Shown one piece after another: positions 4,797 through 10,930 of a DNA stretch of 22,417 nt. Within the stretch, counting starts at the first letter, position 1, and the number at the start of each line of letters is the position of its first letter. Below the pieces are notes generated by a model. That model searched no databases, was not told where the DNA came from, and worked only from the letters and a program-made list of their open reading frames with translations. Location: IMG/VR virus record IMGVR_UViG_3300023296_000265, positions 1 to 22,417 of that record. One strand, given 5' to 3'. Source of the DNA: a virus. Made by a program: the position numbers and the translations under genes.

Positions 4797-5342
4797 ATGG
4801 GAGTACCAAAAAGATTAACAGAAATGCAAAAGAGATTTGCCGAGTTTATAGTATTCGGTGATGAAGAAGGTCCTGTATCTCAATCAGAAGCAGCTAAGTT
4901 AGCTGGGTACAGTCATAAGCGGTGCAAGGTAGAAGGATCAGAGTTATTAAATCCTAGACTATCTCCATTAGTAGTTCAATATGTAGATTCACTTAAACAA
5001 GAGAGATTAGCTAAACATGAAGTTACGTACGATAAACATTTAGCTGAACTAGACAGAATTAAGACAGCGGCTTTGAAGAAAGGGAGTTTCTCTTCTGCTG
5101 TAAACGCTGAAGTATCTCGAGGCAAGGCAGCAGGACTATACATAGACAGAAAAATAATAAAACATGGAAAAATAGAAGATATGTCAGAGGAAGAAATAGA
5201 ATTAAAGATGAAAAAGATTTTAGAAGACTACGCTCCGATGTTAAATATGAAGACTGTTGATGCATTAGAAGAAGAAGTTAATGAAGTTTCGTCATCTTCA
5301 GAACACACGAAGTCGGAAACACCGATCGTTCAGAAAAAGTAA
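4797..5342 (+). CDS. terS: Terminase small subunit
   Basis: A 181-residue protein with the layout of phage small terminases: LTEMQKRFAEFIVFGDEE near the start, then a helix-turn-helix (about residues 27-52, SQSEAAKLAGYSHKRCKVEG) that would bind the packaging site, then central helices (LAELDRIKTAALKKGSFSSA) for oligomerisation, and an acidic C-terminal tail. It would recruit the large subunit to start DNA packaging. The ATG fits a leaderless start, six bases after TAAATT. No large subunit follows; the next gene is convergent and overlaps the terS end by 65 bases. The iteron block (5685-6053) nearby may be related. Confidence 0.8.
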   Translation: MGVPKRLTEMQKRFAEFIVFGDEEGPVSQSEAAKLAGYSHKRCKVEGSELLNPRLSPLVVQYVDSLKQERLAKHEVTYDKHLAELDRIKTAALKKGSFSSAVNAEVSRGKAAGLYIDRKIIKHGKIEDMSEEEIELKMKKILEDYAPMLNMKTVDALEEEVNEVSSSSEHTKSETPIVQKK

Positions 5343-5598
5343 TAGTACCATCATCATCAATATCATAACCCGCAAAAATTTTTACAGTGTGTTTATCCTT
5401 ACTAAAAAGATAACCTTCACTTACTGGAGTTGCTAATTTCATGTTATTAAATTCTTTTTCAGATCCCCAACCGCCTTCAGTGACGATGTCACACCAATCT
5501 ATTTTATATCTTGAATAGGGGAATGTAACCTCTTGTTTAATCAATTTAGGTTTAGAATAGGTGTTTAAATTTCTAGATTTGTTTTTTCTTTTAGGCAT
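5278..5598 (-). CDS. Conserved-looking phage protein of unknown function
   Basis: A 106-residue protein with a basic N terminus (MPKRKNKSRNLNTYSK) and a beta-rich body (YKIDWCDIVTEGGWGS onwards; IFAGYDIDDDGTITFSERSV near the end). I recall similar 'YKIxWxDI...GW' proteins in marine phages without a known role; it may be a small barrel. I use the ATG at 5598 with AGAGG upstream rather than a TTG at 5655, because the longer frame enters the repeat-bearing non-coding block. Its 3' end overlaps terS by 65 bases, tail to tail. Confidence 0.65.
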   Translation of the reverse strand: MPKRKNKSRNLNTYSKPKLIKQEVTFPYSRYKIDWCDIVTEGGWGSEKEFNNMKLATPVSEGYLFSKDKHTVKIFAGYDIDDDGTITFSERSVFPTSCVLKMTKLH

Positions 5599-5663
5599 GA
5601 AACCTCTATATATCAAAAATATAGGCACGAACAGGGAAAATAAAAATTGCCTCAATTGTGTTT

Positions 5664-6070
5664 AAAATAAGGCAGCTTTGGTGCTGCGACACCTAAAGAG
5701 CATATTTTTATTTTTTTTATTTATTTGCGCTAAAAAATCCTGGGAGGTGTCGCAAGAAGTAAATAATGTTGACCTATCTCCTAGAAGTGTTGGTAACCGC
5801 TGTCCATTTGACCAAAAACATGCGACACCTGGGGTGTCGCAGTGGTATCGCAGGTGTCGCAGTTGTTCATTTAACGCCATTTTTTTCAAGGTAGCTATCG
5901 CAGTTTTTTCTCTATATGGGCTTTACCTGCGACATAAGTATACAGACATGCGACACAATGACACAGAAAAACAGAAATCTCGCGACACCCTGCGATAGCA
6001 AAACCCGCATAAAACGCATTTATGCGACACCTTGCGACACCTTGGGTGTCGCAGTAATCTGCCTTATTTT
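5664..6070. repeat. Inverted 12-bp repeat bracketing the iteron block
   Basis: AAAATAAGGCAG (5664-5675) and CTGCCTTATTTT (6059-6070) are exact inverted copies. Outside them, CAATTGTG (5653-5660) and CACAATTG (6084-6091) are also inverted copies. The pairs enclose the iterons symmetrically. Confidence 0.75.
5685..6053. repeat. Iteron cluster, core TGCGACACC, both orientations
   Basis: Plus-oriented copies start at 5685, 5821, 5928 (TGCGACATA), 5949 (TGCGACACA), 5981 (CGCGACACC), 5991 (TGCGATAGC), 6023 and 6033. Minus-oriented copies (GGTGTCGCA) lie at 5746-5754, 5833-5841, 5853-5861 and 6045-6053, with variants at 5844-5852 and 5894-5902. Two pairs form identical 21-bp dyads with 9-bp arms and a 3-base centre: 5821-5841 and 6033-6053. 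Seven copies match the core exactly. Confidence 0.85.
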
Positions 6071-6106
6071 GCCTTAATCTTGCCACAATTGGAACACAAT
6101 TCAGTC

Positions 6107-6358
6107 TCACAGTCTATTTGTTTTCAAATAGTTCTTTAAACTTAAAATCATTTGAACAGCCATTCCTGCAGTATGATTACCCGGCATTTTTTTTAAGATT
6201 TTATCTCTTTCAATTTGTATCATTAATTTATCAAATTTATTCTGATATTTAATTAATGAAAGAGAGGGAGTAATACAGTTATTCCATATTCTTTTTTTCT
6301 TATTCATTATTTTTCTCCTGTAGGCTATATGAAGGCCGATAAATGTTATTTCTTTCAT
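6107..6358 (-). CDS. Small helical protein with two possible starts
   Basis: An 83-residue frame. The first ATG (6358) lies six bases after the -10 box TATATA and begins ATGAAAGA, matching the leaderless pattern of this genome. The ATG at codon 18 (6307) instead has a strong CTACAGGAGA ribosome site, and would give a 66-residue protein beginning MNKKKRIWNNCITPS. Both forms may be made. The body is helical (KYQNKFDKLMIQIERDKILK) with no motif I recognise. It is the last gene of the long leftward run before the iteron block. Confidence 0.6.
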   Translation of the reverse strand: MKEITFIGLHIAYRRKIMNKKKRIWNNCITPSLSLIKYQNKFDKLMIQIERDKILKKMPGNHTAGMAVQMILSLKNYLKTNRL

Positions 6359-6361
6359 GTC

Positions 6362-6556
6362 TTATATATAGGATACTTTGGGATGTTTGTCAACCTTTCT
6401 CGTGTTCCATCCACCAGGAATAATTGATCTTGTCGTACACCTATGAGAATGATGAGAATAATAATAATTGGTCCGTGTTCCATGATCCATGCTTCTGTAA
6501 TATTGGGTAATGATAGGTGCTGTTGCAACGGTGATGAAAAGGGGTAAGAAGCTCAT
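6362..6556 (-). CDS. Possible small exported protein
   Basis: A 64-residue frame with a hydrophobic N terminus (MSFLPLFITVATAPIITQYY) like a signal peptide or anchor, then a polar Y/H/R-rich tail. The ATG at 6556 has no clear ribosome site. The stretch 6471-6497 has 7-base periodicity on the minus strand (ATGGATC, ATGGAAC, ACGGACC), similar to diverged heptamer units, and the last codons are the promoter at 6365-6393. Coding status is moderate to low. Confidence 0.4.
   Translation of the reverse strand: MSFLPLFITVATAPIITQYYRSMDHGTRTNYYYSHHSHRCTTRSIIPGGWNTRKVDKHPKVSYI
6365..6393 (-). promoter_or_regulatory. Sigma70-like promoter, leaderless type
   Basis: TTGACA (6393-6388), 17 bases, TATATA (6370-6365), six bases, ATG (6358). 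The sequence TTGACAAACATC and the -10 region TATCCTATATA are almost the same as at 10768-10796. It lies inside the 3' end of the frame at 6362-6556, whose TAA abuts the -10 box. Confidence 0.7.
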
Positions 6557-6573
6557 CACAACAGCTTAAGAGC

Positions 6574-7269
6574 CTATCGTCTCTCTTGAGGGTGCTCCGC
6601 CCCGTTCTCTAACTCATTAATTTTGTATATTTGATCAGGAAATCGTTCTATTACAATTGCTTTATATCGTTCCAAAACTTCTGGCATAAAAATAAATTTT
6701 AGTTCTGCAATAGAACTAGTGCCTTTTTTTAAATTCCATAATTGAGAAGTAAATATTGTATTTTGTTCGGTGTACTCTATAGGATTAAAAATACGGTCCG
6801 CTGATACATTGGAATAAACTCCACCGTGATAGTTGTTTATATCTCTTAGCTCATTGGGCTTACTCATAGTAAAAGGTATATGGGTCATCGGACATCTATC
6901 TCCGTATCGTGCCACTTGTTTATCAAAAGCTTCTAAAAGTTTATCACATCGACCACGACGATCATCTTTAAATTCAAACTCTCCATGCAGAGTTTTACCT
7001 TGTTTTAGCCTATCCTTTACCTTTCTAGTCATCGAGCCATGAATCTTCAGCATAAAACCTTTTTTAGAATTATAATATTTTATACTATACTCCCTAAGAT
7101 GAGGAACTAACTTTGCTTTTACCCATTTATCATCAACTTGATACTCCATATACTTACTGCTAATGTTTTTCTTTATGCCCTGTTCATTTATATACCAAGA
7201 CTGTGGTGAGACAACACCCGTTATTGGGTGTGTATATCTTATTGGATGTTTTCCGCTTCCAGCTTTCAT
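6574..7269 (-). CDS. HNH-like phage protein
   Basis: A 231-residue protein. Residues 126-182 carry the outline of a small phage HNH family: CPMTH (126-130), then SNVSADRI (153-160), then EYTEQNTIFTSQLWNLKKG, with N170 and N179. This matches the pattern 'C-P-x-T ... S-x-DRI ... GYT-x-N ... N-x-KG' of one-zinc-knuckle HNH enzymes. The usual second metal ligands and general-base histidine are not obvious, so catalysis is uncertain. The N-terminal half (SWYINEQGIKKNISSKYM) may be a DNA-binding module. Its ATG overlaps the stop of the RecB-like nuclease gene (ATGA), suggesting joint DNA processing. Confidence 0.5.
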   Translation of the reverse strand: MKAGSGKHPIRYTHPITGVVSPQSWYINEQGIKKNISSKYMEYQVDDKWVKAKLVPHLREYSIKYYNSKKGFMLKIHGSMTRKVKDRLKQGKTLHGEFEFKDDRRGRCDKLLEAFDKQVARYGDRCPMTHIPFTMSKPNELRDINNYHGGVYSNVSADRIFNPIEYTEQNTIFTSQLWNLKKGTSSIAELKFIFMPEVLERYKAIVIERFPDQIYKINELENGAEHPQERR

Positions 7270-8015
7270 GATTTATCCTTCTCAAATTCTTTTAATAATT
7301 CATTAGTATCTACTTTAACTTTCTCTTTCTCACTAAATTTTAATTCATTATACATGTCCAATCTTTTTAGAAACTCATGTTTCCATTTCCTGAATTGTAA
7401 TCCTTCAACTTTAAACTCTTGATAGTATAAATCTGGCGTACAAACCATAATGACACCTTGTTTAATTTTAGATCCATAAACATAATCGTGGGCCATAGCG
7501 TAGGCTGCAATTTGTAAATAATAATCTTCAATCCATTCTTCTCTTTTTGGTCGATTAGACTGCTTGAAATCGACAACAGTCTCCATACCATTATGACTGC
7601 ATATAAGGTCTGTAGCACCCGCGTACAGGCCAGGATAGTGTAACATAACTTCACTACCATAATATTCATCTACGGGTGCAAGACCCATCTCTATAATTTT
7701 ATCAGCCATGGGCCGTGCTTCTTGACCTATGGGTGTTAGATCAATGATATTGGTCCCAAGAACATAGTGCTCCAAGAATTTGTGCATGCATGTTCCACGT
7801 GAACTTGAATGGTTCTTGATTTGTTCTGCATTTGTTTCCCCCACTCGAGCTTTCCATTTTTTTATAAAATCTTGATTTTTTGTGGCACCGAGTACAGTCG
7901 TAACACTAGGTAATTTGTAATTACCAATCTCATACATCCTCGTCCCTGATCCGGGGTCCGTGAGCTGTTTTCCTTGTATATAGCTGTATTTGTTACTTTT
8001 TTTTATCATACTCAC
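7266..8015 (-). CDS. RecB/Cas4-like PD-(D/E)XK exonuclease
   Basis: A 249-residue nuclease of the RecB-like phage exonuclease type, expected to resect DNA ends for recombination. Motifs in order: SSRGTCMHKFLE with H78, E122 in SEVMLHYPGLY, D136 in AGATDLIC, D149-x-K151 in VVDFKQ, and Q168/Y172 in YLQIAAYA, which is the full H-D-DxK-Q/Y active-site set. The N-terminal KLPSVTTVLGAT is also typical. The frame opens at GTG 8015; an ATG at 8009 is close behind but has AGGTGA too near to it, so the exact start is open. It overlaps genes on both sides by a few bases. Confidence 0.85.
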   Translation of the reverse strand: MSMIKKSNKYSYIQGKQLTDPGSGTRMYEIGNYKLPSVTTVLGATKNQDFIKKWKARVGETNAEQIKNHSSSRGTCMHKFLEHYVLGTNIIDLTPIGQEARPMADKIIEMGLAPVDEYYGSEVMLHYPGLYAGATDLICSHNGMETVVDFKQSNRPKREEWIEDYYLQIAAYAMAHDYVYGSKIKQGVIMVCTPDLYYQEFKVEGLQFRKWKHEFLKRLDMYNELKFSEKEKVKVDTNELLKEFEKDKS

Positions 8016-8454
8016 CTATTTCTTTTGCAATAGTTTCAAACTTTTTATCCACTTCTTTCATTCTTAAAGAAAAAATTTCAAATTGATCAAGAGTTTCATC
8101 TAATTGATCAATACATTCTTCAACTTCTTTAATATCATTTTTAAGAATCCAATATTCATTTACATAAAATTTTGAATCTCTTTTAGTATTTTTTAAGGCA
8201 AAAAAAGCACTCTCCGGTCTAGCATAAAAAAATAATATCCAGGTCCAAAGCCACTCTCTAATACTTCTACGTTTAACTTTTTTTATATAATTAATATCTT
8301 TTATAACCCTCTTACAATGTTTAAATGCTCTTAATAATTCGTAATACTCTTCTTTTTTAGGTTCTACAAAAAAACCGTCTATTGTTGTAATAAATTTTTG
8401 TATAGTTTTTCCTAATTGTATAGAGTTTATTATATTTTCATTATTTTTTATCAT
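7993..8454 (-). CDS. Helical protein with a hydrophobic segment, unknown
   Basis: A 153-residue protein, strongly helical, with a central W/F-rich stretch (REWLWTWILFFYARPESAFF) that could lie in or on the membrane, and a C-terminal coiled coil (EECIDQLDETLDQFEIFSLR). The frame extends to an ATG at 8487. I start at 8454 because AAAAAGGAAC precedes it and the upstream 48-residue gene ends just past this point. Function unknown; it lies next to the RecB-like nuclease. Confidence 0.6.
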   Translation of the reverse strand: MIKNNENIINSIQLGKTIQKFITTIDGFFVEPKKEEYYELLRAFKHCKRVIKDINYIKKVKRRSIREWLWTWILFFYARPESAFFALKNTKRDSKFYVNEYWILKNDIKEVEECIDQLDETLDQFEIFSLRMKEVDKKFETIAKEIGEYDKKK

Positions 8455-8587
8455 CACGTTCCTTTTTATTTTTTTTTGATTGTTCATAACTTTCCTTCAA
8501 CTCATCTTGTTCTTTTTTAAATCTATTTTGTTCTTCTAACTTCTTAATCATTTTATGAAATTCTTTTGCGTCTTTATCCGTTATCAT
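8441..8587 (-). CDS. Tiny charged coiled-coil protein
   Basis: A 48-residue K/E-rich helical peptide (MITDKDAKEFHKMIKKLEEQ onwards). Its ATG overlaps the end of the preceding gene by 14 bases and its TAA overlaps the next start region, the same tight packing as its neighbours. No strong ribosome site is visible, so translational coupling is likely. Function unknown. Confidence 0.5.
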   Translation of the reverse strand: MITDKDAKEFHKMIKKLEEQNRFKKEQDELKESYEQSKKNKKERDDKK

Positions 8588-8753
8588 TTCTTTTTCTGTT
8601 ATATATTTTCTTAGATACAACCACTTGAGATTTAAACTTAGGAGTCCTAACCTCCAATGCTACAGGGTTTGATCCAAAAATTCTATGCCAACTCTCATCA
8701 TAAGCTTTATTAGAAGGTCTACTTCTGCCGTCGTATTTTTCTTTTTTTGTCAT
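8574..8753 (-). CDS. Small basic phage protein, unknown
   Basis: A 59-residue protein beginning MTKKEKYDGRSRPSNKAYDE. I recall short phage proteins with this 'YDGxSRPxNxxY' start but no known role. I use the ATG at 8753, which overlaps the upstream stop as ATGA, rather than a TTG at 8774. The C terminus is basic. Confidence 0.6.
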   Translation of the reverse strand: MTKKEKYDGRSRPSNKAYDESWHRIFGSNPVALEVRTPKFKSQVVVSKKIYNRKRNDNG

Positions 8754-8962
8754 TTCTTTACCATAATCGTCCAAGGTGCGTTAGCGGTCCTCAAACCTTC
8801 CTTACTAGTGTCCCAGTACCGTTTACAAAGATTACCACTTCTTGCAATAAACTCATGTTGTTTTTCTGAATGGGGATCGTAAGGTCGTTTTATTTTTTTC
8901 CCATCAGACTTTGAAAAATAATTAATATAAAATTTAGTTTTTGTTTCTTTTCCTGTAGCCAT
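8750..8962 (-). CDS. Small basic protein, paralogue of the protein at 620-805
   Basis: A 70-residue protein: a TKFYINYFS strand near the N terminus, a basic middle, then RYWDTSKEGLRTANAPWTIM. It shares the spacing K-x-FYI-x-Y(F) and RTA-x(3)-W with the product of 620-805. Its ATG follows GAAAGGTT. The upstream tiny gene overlaps it by 29 bases. Function unknown; perhaps a small nucleic-acid-binding fold. Confidence 0.65.
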   Translation of the reverse strand: MATGKETKTKFYINYFSKSDGKKIKRPYDPHSEKQHEFIARSGNLCKRYWDTSKEGLRTANAPWTIMVKK

Positions 8963-9068
8963 AACCTTTCTTTCTGTCAGCCCATAGTTTTTTCCATGAC
9001 CAACTTGTTAGTTTTGTTGATATATCATTAATCTTCTCTAAACATTTATATACAAAAAAATCTATCAT
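8934..9068 (-). CDS. Tiny aromatic-rich protein, unknown
   Basis: A 44-residue peptide, MIDFFVYKCLEKINDISTKL then SWSWKKLWADRKKGYGYRK. The ATG overlaps the preceding stop (TAATG). The amphipathic helix followed by a W-rich basic tail suggests membrane-surface or protein binding. The 30-residue product of 11336-11428 has the same outline (MID-aromatic start, helix, K-rich tail) and may be a relative. Confidence 0.5.
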   Translation of the reverse strand: MIDFFVYKCLEKINDISTKLTSWSWKKLWADRKKGYGYRKRNKN

Positions 9069-9442
9069 TATTTTTTCTTCCCAAACCATATGTTATTTCT
9101 AAATTTATCGAGTTCAATTATATTATCATCAAGATCTTGTATATCAGGACCATAATAATCTATAACTTTTTCTATCATGTGTAATTTAACTGTGGCATAA
9201 GCCCATAATTCTCTTGCAACAAAGAAACAGTCTTTATCAAAACATGTCCAACGCCATTGTTTTTTAATTTTACGTAACTCACCACACTTTAAAGTCTCAT
9301 GAATCAACTTTATAACATCTCTATCTGCCATAGACAGTTCCATTTTCCAATGCCACTTTGTTTTTGTAGAACTTTTAATAATACCTTTAGCATCAAACAG
9401 TCCTGCAATATAAGGCGTATCTAATTTAAAGTTGTCGTTCAT
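9068..9442 (-). CDS. Degenerate LAGLIDADG endonuclease-like protein
   Basis: A 124-residue protein with one LAGLIDADG helix, YIAGLFDAKG (11-20), followed by the expected fold pattern: MELSMADRDVIKLIHETLKC, then RWTC and FFVARELWAYATV. The acidic catalytic residue at the end of the motif is K19 instead of D or E, so DNA cleavage is unlikely. It may be a former homing enzyme now used as a DNA-binding protein, or a decaying copy. It sits inside the operon in line with its neighbours, with no flanking repeats seen. The ATG overlaps a tiny upstream frame (ATGA). Confidence 0.7.
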   Translation of the reverse strand: MNDNFKLDTPYIAGLFDAKGIIKSSTKTKWHWKMELSMADRDVIKLIHETLKCGELRKIKKQWRWTCFDKDCFFVARELWAYATVKLHMIEKVIDYYGPDIQDLDDNIIELDKFRNNIWFGKKK

Positions 9443-9519
9443 TTTTTTTCTTTCATTAATTGTTTTATTATAGTCGTGTAGGGATTCGGTTGTAAATCCT
9501 TAGTGCAACTTACCAACAT
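9439..9519 (-). CDS. Possible 26-residue peptide
   Basis: MLVSCTKDLQPNPYTTIIKQ followed by LMKEKK. It fills the gap between 9500-9742 and the LAGLIDADG gene, overlapping the first by 20 bases and the second by ATGA. The end-to-end fit suggests a real coupled gene, but there is no clear ribosome site. Confidence 0.3.
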   Translation of the reverse strand: MLVSCTKDLQPNPYTTIIKQLMKEKK

Positions 9520-9742
9520 CACTTGTAGAAGTATCATCATCAAGATAAAACTCAACAACTTCGGACTCATCCACATAAATTTCTCCTTCCGAATCACATA
9601 TATCACATTGTAAAATTATATGCTCTCTGCTAGTTTTATCTTCGTTTAATTTTCCATTCTCTTGTATTTGGAATTGTTTGTAACCATTTCCATTACACTC
9701 AGAACAGATTGCCTTGTGCCTACGCTTTTTTAAGTTTGCCAT
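9500..9742 (-). CDS. DnaJ-type zinc-ribbon protein
   Basis: An 80-residue protein with two CxxCxGxG-like knuckles: CSECNGNGY (C13, C16) and CDICDSEGEIYV (C46, C49), as in the DnaJ cysteine-rich domain. The N terminus is basic (MANLKKRRHK) and the C terminus acidic. It should bind one zinc ion and probably contacts nucleic acid or a protein partner. The ATG lies inside the end of the gene at 9720-9893. Confidence 0.75.
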   Translation of the reverse strand: MANLKKRRHKAICSECNGNGYKQFQIQENGKLNEDKTSREHIILQCDICDSEGEIYVDESEVVEFYLDDDTSTSDVGKLH

Positions 9743-9893
9743 TTAATTTTTTTACTTTCTCATTTGTAATTGATTCTATGGTTTTACTAATTGACAACGG
9801 TGCTTCAGGTAAAAGTACCTTAGAGATTGCTATCAACTTCTTATACGTACTATGTGTTAAAGATACGTTTCTATATTTACTTATATCAGTCAT
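9720..9893 (-). CDS. Putative ribbon-helix-helix DNA-binding protein
   Basis: A 57-residue protein, MTDISKYRNVSLTHSTYKKL then IAISKVLLPEAPLSISKTIE. A short strand (RNVSLTHSTY) followed by two helices with an S-x-S-K-T-I turn fits the Arc/CopG ribbon-helix-helix layout. If so it is a small transcription regulator, perhaps of the palindromic operators in this window. The ATG has CAAAGGAAAGAAA upstream and follows the promoter at 9916-9944, so it opens a unit. Confidence 0.55.
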   Translation of the reverse strand: MTDISKYRNVSLTHSTYKKLIAISKVLLPEAPLSISKTIESITNEKVKKLNGKLKKA

Positions 9894-9915
9894 TTTCTTT
9901 CCTTTGTTTATATTA

Positions 9916-9944
9916 TCTATATAGGAAAACTCCTACATAGTCAA
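9916..9944 (-). promoter_or_regulatory. Sigma70-like promoter
   Basis: TTGACT (9944-9939), then TATAGA (9921-9916) after 17 bases, or TATATA (9923-9918) after 15. The -10 region has TTCCTATATAG, like the TATCCTATA of other promoters here. The leader of about 15-20 bases carries the AAAGGAAAG ribosome site for the gene at 9893. Confidence 0.6.
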
Positions 9945-9947
9945 GTA

Positions 9948-10133
9948 TTACTGTTCTTCTGTATTGATTTCAGCAGTTTTTGTACCGGCTGCTAATATTT
10001 TCTTTAAACCATGAGCTTGTAATTCTAAATGTGCATAGTTTTTCCATGCAGTTTTTATCAAATTAAGCTCTAACAACAGATTACTCCATTGTTTTTGATT
10101 TATGTCTTTACTTGTTATGGTTACTTTTTTCAT
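9948..10133 (-). CDS. Small helical phage protein, unknown
   Basis: A 61-residue protein, MKKVTITSKDINQKQWSNLL then LELNLIKTAWKNY. I recall similar 'DINQKQWSNLLLELNLxKKAW' proteins in marine phages without known role. The start overlaps the upstream gene by 26 bases. A promoter follows its stop. Confidence 0.65.
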   Translation of the reverse strand: MKKVTITSKDINQKQWSNLLLELNLIKTAWKNYAHLELQAHGLKKILAAGTKTAEINTEEQ

Positions 10134-10368
10134 GTGTTTTTAACTTTCTAGCTATATAATCATAAATAGGACTATTTTTTTCAGTGCCTGCTTTGATTTT
10201 TTTTTGATATAACTCTATTTTCCCTTCTTCAGCGGCTAACATAAAAAGATCAGTTTTTTTTGTTAGATTTATGTCGTTTCTTGCTTCAATTAAATGTCCT
10301 GTGTAATATATTACAGATTCATGAGCAGGTGCATTTTCGATCCATTTTTCTATAGTTTCTTTTTTCAT
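10108..10368 (-). CDS. Small helical phage protein, unknown
   Basis: An 86-residue protein, MKKETIEKWIENAPAHESVI, then YYTGHLIEARNDINLTKKTD and a helical, basic C terminus. The HES-x(3)-Y-x-G-x-L start resembles short phage proteins that I have seen without a known role. Its ATG overlaps the stop of 10365-10760 by four bases. Confidence 0.65.
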   Translation of the reverse strand: MKKETIEKWIENAPAHESVIYYTGHLIEARNDINLTKKTDLFMLAAEEGKIELYQKKIKAGTEKNSPIYDYIARKLKTHEKSNHNK

Positions 10369-10760
10369 ATTAGTTCTCTTTCTGGGTTAGTTTGATTATA
10401 TGGGCAATCTTTAATTAAACAAGGCATTGTAAATTCCCTTGGTAAAAGATCTTCTCCCACTAAATTGATCTCGCATTTTGAACAGGCCCCTCTTGCCATT
10501 AAATCGCCAGAAGTTCCTGCTACTCTATCTAGTAGTGCCCAATCTTTTTTCTTAATTAATTTAGCTGCAAATTTTAAACCTTCAACAACTTCTTTAAAGT
10601 CATAATCTGATTTAGCTGCATTTAAAATTAATTTTTTATAAGCAAGAAAAGGTCTAGCTACCAGCCTTAACATTTTTATTTCTTTTTTTAACGTATCTTG
10701 TATTTCTTTATTTTCTTTTCTTAACTTTTCTTCGGGTGTTTCTATTTTTTTATCTTTCAT
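10365..10760 (-). CDS. Putative zinc-binding protein, leaderless start
   Basis: A 131-residue protein with an N-terminal charged coiled coil (residues 10-35), a helical middle, and a C-terminal cysteine set C93-x2-C96 and C114-x4-C119 that suggests one zinc site. Function unknown. The ATG lies seven bases after the -10 box TATATA and the gene begins ATGAAAGA, so I infer a leaderless mRNA. It heads the unit 10760-9948. Confidence 0.65.
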   Translation of the reverse strand: MKDKKIETPEEKLRKENKEIQDTLKKEIKMLRLVARPFLAYKKLILNAAKSDYDFKEVVEGLKFAAKLIKKKDWALLDRVAGTSGDLMARGACSKCEINLVGEDLLPREFTMPCLIKDCPYNQTNPERELI

Positions 10761-10767
10761 ATCCTTT

Positions 10768-10796
10768 TATATAGGATACTAAATGATGTTTGTCAA
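10768..10796 (-). promoter_or_regulatory. Sigma70-like promoter, leaderless type
   Basis: TTGACA (10796-10791), 17 bases, TATATA (10773-10768), seven bases, ATG (10760). The TGA stop codon of the upstream 45-residue gene is formed by the TTGACA box itself. Confidence 0.7.
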
Positions 10797-10930
10797 CCCC
10801 TACCTTGGCCTTTATATTTTTTATTTTTATTATTGTTTTTCTCAGATTTTGAGGGGGATTTCTTATGTTTTCTAGGCCTTTTAGTAGGTTTATCTCTAGG
10901 TACAAAATGAGTAAATTTTTGTTTAGCCAC
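10793..10930 (-). CDS. Tiny lysine/arginine-rich protein
   Basis: A 45-residue, very basic protein: MAKQKFTHFVPRDKPTKRPR, then KHKKSPSKSEKNN and ending KKYKGQGRG. I recall short phage proteins with 'KKRPxxHKKS' and a terminal 'YxGQG', so I regard it as real. The start is GTG at 10930, overlapping the upstream TAG (TAGTG) with GGAAG before it. Likely a nucleic-acid-binding peptide; role unknown. Confidence 0.65.
   Translation of the reverse strand: MAKQKFTHFVPRDKPTKRPRKHKKSPSKSEKNNNKNKKYKGQGRG

Larger units (their letters stand above)
5599..6106. other. Gene-poor block: candidate replication origin, packaging site or centromere
   Basis: Several open frames cross this block on both strands, but they are dominated by translated repeats and lack ribosome sites, so I call none. 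It holds about thirteen TGCGACACC elements (5685-6053), an A/T-only run of about 25 bases (5702-5726) typical of DNA-unwinding elements, and a bracketing inverted repeat. Terminase small subunit lies to the left and the replication/recombination gene set to the right. Confidence 0.6.

Noticed and set aside
5678-5998. Open frame of 106 codons on the plus strand, and minus frames at 5662-5889 and 5895-6110
   Set aside because: They consist largely of translated TGCGACACC elements, cysteine/arginine-rich with no ribosome site, and exclude one another by strand. The DNA pattern explains them.
7367-7669. Minus-strand 100-codon frame inside the RecB-like nuclease gene
   Set aside because: The nuclease frame carries all catalytic motifs; this alternative frame has none and no start signal.
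8041-8055. TTATCCACT, close to a DnaA box
   Set aside because: A single copy inside the coding sequence of 7993-8454, with no cluster and not near the iteron block.
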